Both the position numbers and the translations under genes were made by a program. Under the pieces are notes generated by a model that saw nothing but the letters and a program-made list of their open reading frames with translations, ran no database searches and had not been told where the DNA came from. Of a stretch of DNA of 6,546 bases, positions 5,435-6,546 are shown in pieces; within the stretch, counting starts at the first letter, position 1, and every line of letters starts with the position of its first letter. Source of the DNA: Microbacteriaceae bacterium UBA1487. Its GTDB lineage: Bacteria > Actinomycetota > Actinomycetes > Actinomycetales > Microbacteriaceae. The stretch lies in assembly GCA_002325245.1 (NCBI GenBank), contig DCRR01000013.1, positions 38,739 through 45,284 of the forward strand, given 5' to 3'.

Positions 5435-6289
5435 ATGAGGCGAACAGCGATCGGCGGACTGGTTCTGATGGCAGTGCTCACCCTCGGCGGGTGCAGCGCT
5501 CTCGGCGCAAGCGAGGAGTCGCTCGCGCCCGATCAGGGCGTGGCGGGACCGGTCGAGGCCGAGGACGCCAGCGGTGGTGTGACCGACCGCGAGGTCGCCG
5601 ACCAGAGCGTCGATCGCTCGATCATCGTCACCGGCTCCGCCGTCGTCACCGTCGATGATCCACTGGACGCGGCCCGCGAGGCGGTGCGCATCGTCGAGCG
5701 CATCGGCGGGCGCGTCGACTCGCGCCAGGAATACGCGCCGACCGAGTTCAGCGGCGGAAGCGCGACGCTCGTGCTGCGCATCCCCGCAGATCAGCTCACC
5801 CCGACCCTCGACGAGCTGCGCGGGCTGGGTCGCGCCGACTCCGTCGCGCTGTGGAGCGCCGACGTCACCGTCGAGCGCCAGGACCTCGACGCACGCATCA
5901 ACGCCCTGCGCACCTCGATCGAGCGGCTGAACGCACTTCTGGAGCGCGCCGACGAGATCGCGGATCTGATCGCCCTCGAGGCCGAGGTCAGTTCGCGCCA
6001 GGGGCAGCTGGAGAGCCTCGAGGCCCAGCAGCGCTACCTGGCGGACCAGGTGAGCATGTCGACGCTGACGCTCGAGCTGCGCAGCGAGCGGACCGCACCG
6101 GACCCCGACCCCGACACCTTCCTCGAAGGGCTCGCCGCGGGCTGGGGCGCGTTCGTCGCCTTCTGGGCCGGCGCCCTCGTGGTGCTCGGCGTTGTCGCGC
6201 CGTGGCTGGTGTTCCTGGGGCTTCTGGCGCTCGGCATCGTGGTGCTGGTCACGGCGCTGCGCCGCCGCTCGGCGTCGTCGGCGGAGTGA
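5435..6289 (+). CDS. DUF4349-type lipoprotein with C-terminal membrane segments
   Basis: A 284-residue envelope protein. The N-terminus is a lipoprotein signal: basic MRR, a hydrophobic core and the lipobox LGGC with Cys20 as the lipid-attachment residue. A low-complexity acidic linker (about 25-58) follows, then a beta/alpha domain (about 60-148: SIIVTGSAVVTVDDPLDAA, then IVERIGGRVDS), a coiled coil (about 149-203) and the strand STLTLEL. Two hydrophobic helices come near the end (about 237-254 and 257-275), capped by RRR. This order is that of the DUF4349 family, whose function is unknown; membership is recognised from the pattern. The protein would be anchored outside the membrane by both lipid and helices. 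The ATG at 5435 is fixed by the signal peptide and the -10 element directly upstream. It stands alone, divergent from the 65-aa gene. Confidence 0.88.
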   Translation: MRRTAIGGLVLMAVLTLGGCSALGASEESLAPDQGVAGPVEAEDASGGVTDREVADQSVDRSIIVTGSAVVTVDDPLDAAREAVRIVERIGGRVDSRQEYAPTEFSGGSATLVLRIPADQLTPTLDELRGLGRADSVALWSADVTVERQDLDARINALRTSIERLNALLERADEIADLIALEAEVSSRQGQLESLEAQQRYLADQVSMSTLTLELRSERTAPDPDPDTFLEGLAAGWGAFVAFWAGALVVLGVVAPWLVFLGLLALGIVVLVTALRRRSASSAE

Positions 6290-6294
6290 TCCGC
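6281..6294 (+). terminator. Short hairpin with a GTGA loop at the lipoprotein stop codon
   Basis: GCGGA (6281-6285) pairs with TCCGC (6290-6294) around the loop GTGA, a GNRA-type tetraloop that contains the TGA stop. The 5-bp stem should be stable for its size, but there is no following T-run, so a role in termination or mRNA stability is only a guess. Confidence 0.25.
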
Positions 6295-6310
6295 GCCCCG
6301 CGAGAGCCGG

Positions 6311-6316
6311 TAACGT
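6311..6316 (+). promoter_or_regulatory. -10 element for a leaderless transcript of the last gene
   Basis: TAACGT ends 6 nt before the ATG at 6323, which places transcription start on the ATG itself. The GGGGG run in the gap touches the ATG and is too close to serve as a Shine-Dalgarno site. Confidence 0.5.
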
Positions 6317-6322
6317 CGGGGG

Positions 6323-6546
6323 ATGCGCTATCTTCCGTGGGGCCCCAGTCGACGATGGCGCGGTGAGGTGGTCGAGCCGCCCTTCGCCCCGATCACGCTT
6401 CCCAACGAGATCATCGCCGCGCTCGACGCAAGCGACAGCGCACCGCCGTTCCTCGGCTCCTCCACCAAGCATTTCGACGATGTCTTCAGTCGGCTCTTCC
6501 ACGGCTGGGACAACAAGCTGCTCTCCCCCGCCGACGCGCGCGCCAC
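6323..6546 (+). CDS. Unrecognised protein, N-terminal part
   Basis: An open frame from ATG at 6323 to the window edge, 74 complete codons with no stop, beginning MRYLPWGPSRRWRGEVVEPP. I do not recognise the family. The first 14 residues are basic and aromatic (Trp6, Trp12), followed by a proline-containing linker, a short helix-like stretch (NEIIAALDAS) and a second segment with FDDVFSRLFHGWDNKLL. There is no signal peptide or membrane helix in this part. Third codon positions are mostly G or C, as in the other genes, and the -10 element directly before the ATG supports this start. It lies 33 nt after the lipoprotein gene but seems to have its own promoter. The opposite strand is also open here but lacks any start signal, so the plus frame is preferred. 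Confidence 0.6.
   Translation, partial: MRYLPWGPSRRWRGEVVEPPFAPITLPNEIIAALDASDSAPPFLGSSTKHFDDVFSRLFHGWDNKLLSPADARA

Noticed and set aside
5213..6502. Long minus-strand upstream extension of the 65-aa gene frame
   Set aside because: The strong AAGGAGG just before the ATG at 5212 fixes the short start, and the extension is antisense to the lipoprotein gene.

Overview
The window looks like an ordinary chromosomal segment of a high-GC actinobacterium. Strong G/C preference at third codon positions, GTG starts, TANNNT -10 elements placed almost directly on ATG codons (leaderless transcripts) and the gene types all point to Microbacteriaceae or a close relative. That placement is inference from composition and protein style, not from a marker gene.

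Layout. (1) Positions 1-389, minus strand: the N-terminal ATP-cone of a class Ia ribonucleotide reductase large subunit (nrdA), cut by the window edge. (2) Positions 390-663: a divergent intergenic region, the most information-rich part of the window. It holds two NrdR-box-like sites exactly 32 bp apart, a cluster of four DnaA-box-like 9-mers, and a potentially structured nrdA mRNA leader with mutually exclusive hairpins. (3) Positions 664-1872, plus: an MFS transporter. It is convergent, with a 5-bp gap, to (4) a minus-strand cluster read from 5212 down to 1878: a 65-aa highly charged protein, an alpha/beta hydrolase, an aldo/keto reductase and a second MFS transporter. The last three are tightly packed (9-nt gap, then a 4- or 7-nt overlap) and are probably one operon. 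(5) Positions 5213-5434: a second divergent intergenic region with several inverted repeats. (6) Positions 5435-6289, plus: a DUF4349-type lipoprotein with a coiled coil and C-terminal membrane segments. (7) Positions 6323 to the edge, plus: the start of an unrecognised protein.

How the genes work together. nrdA makes deoxyribonucleotides, and its upstream sites suggest control both by the RNR repressor NrdR and by DnaA, which would tie dNTP supply to replication. The hydrolase/reductase/exporter-like trio could act on a shared small molecule (hydrolysis, carbonyl reduction, efflux or uptake), but nothing in the sequence names the substrate. No mobile element, CRISPR array, tRNA, rRNA or phage feature was seen, and I see no clear new multi-gene system. 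The best leads are regulatory: the nrdA upstream region and the repeated leaderless start signature.
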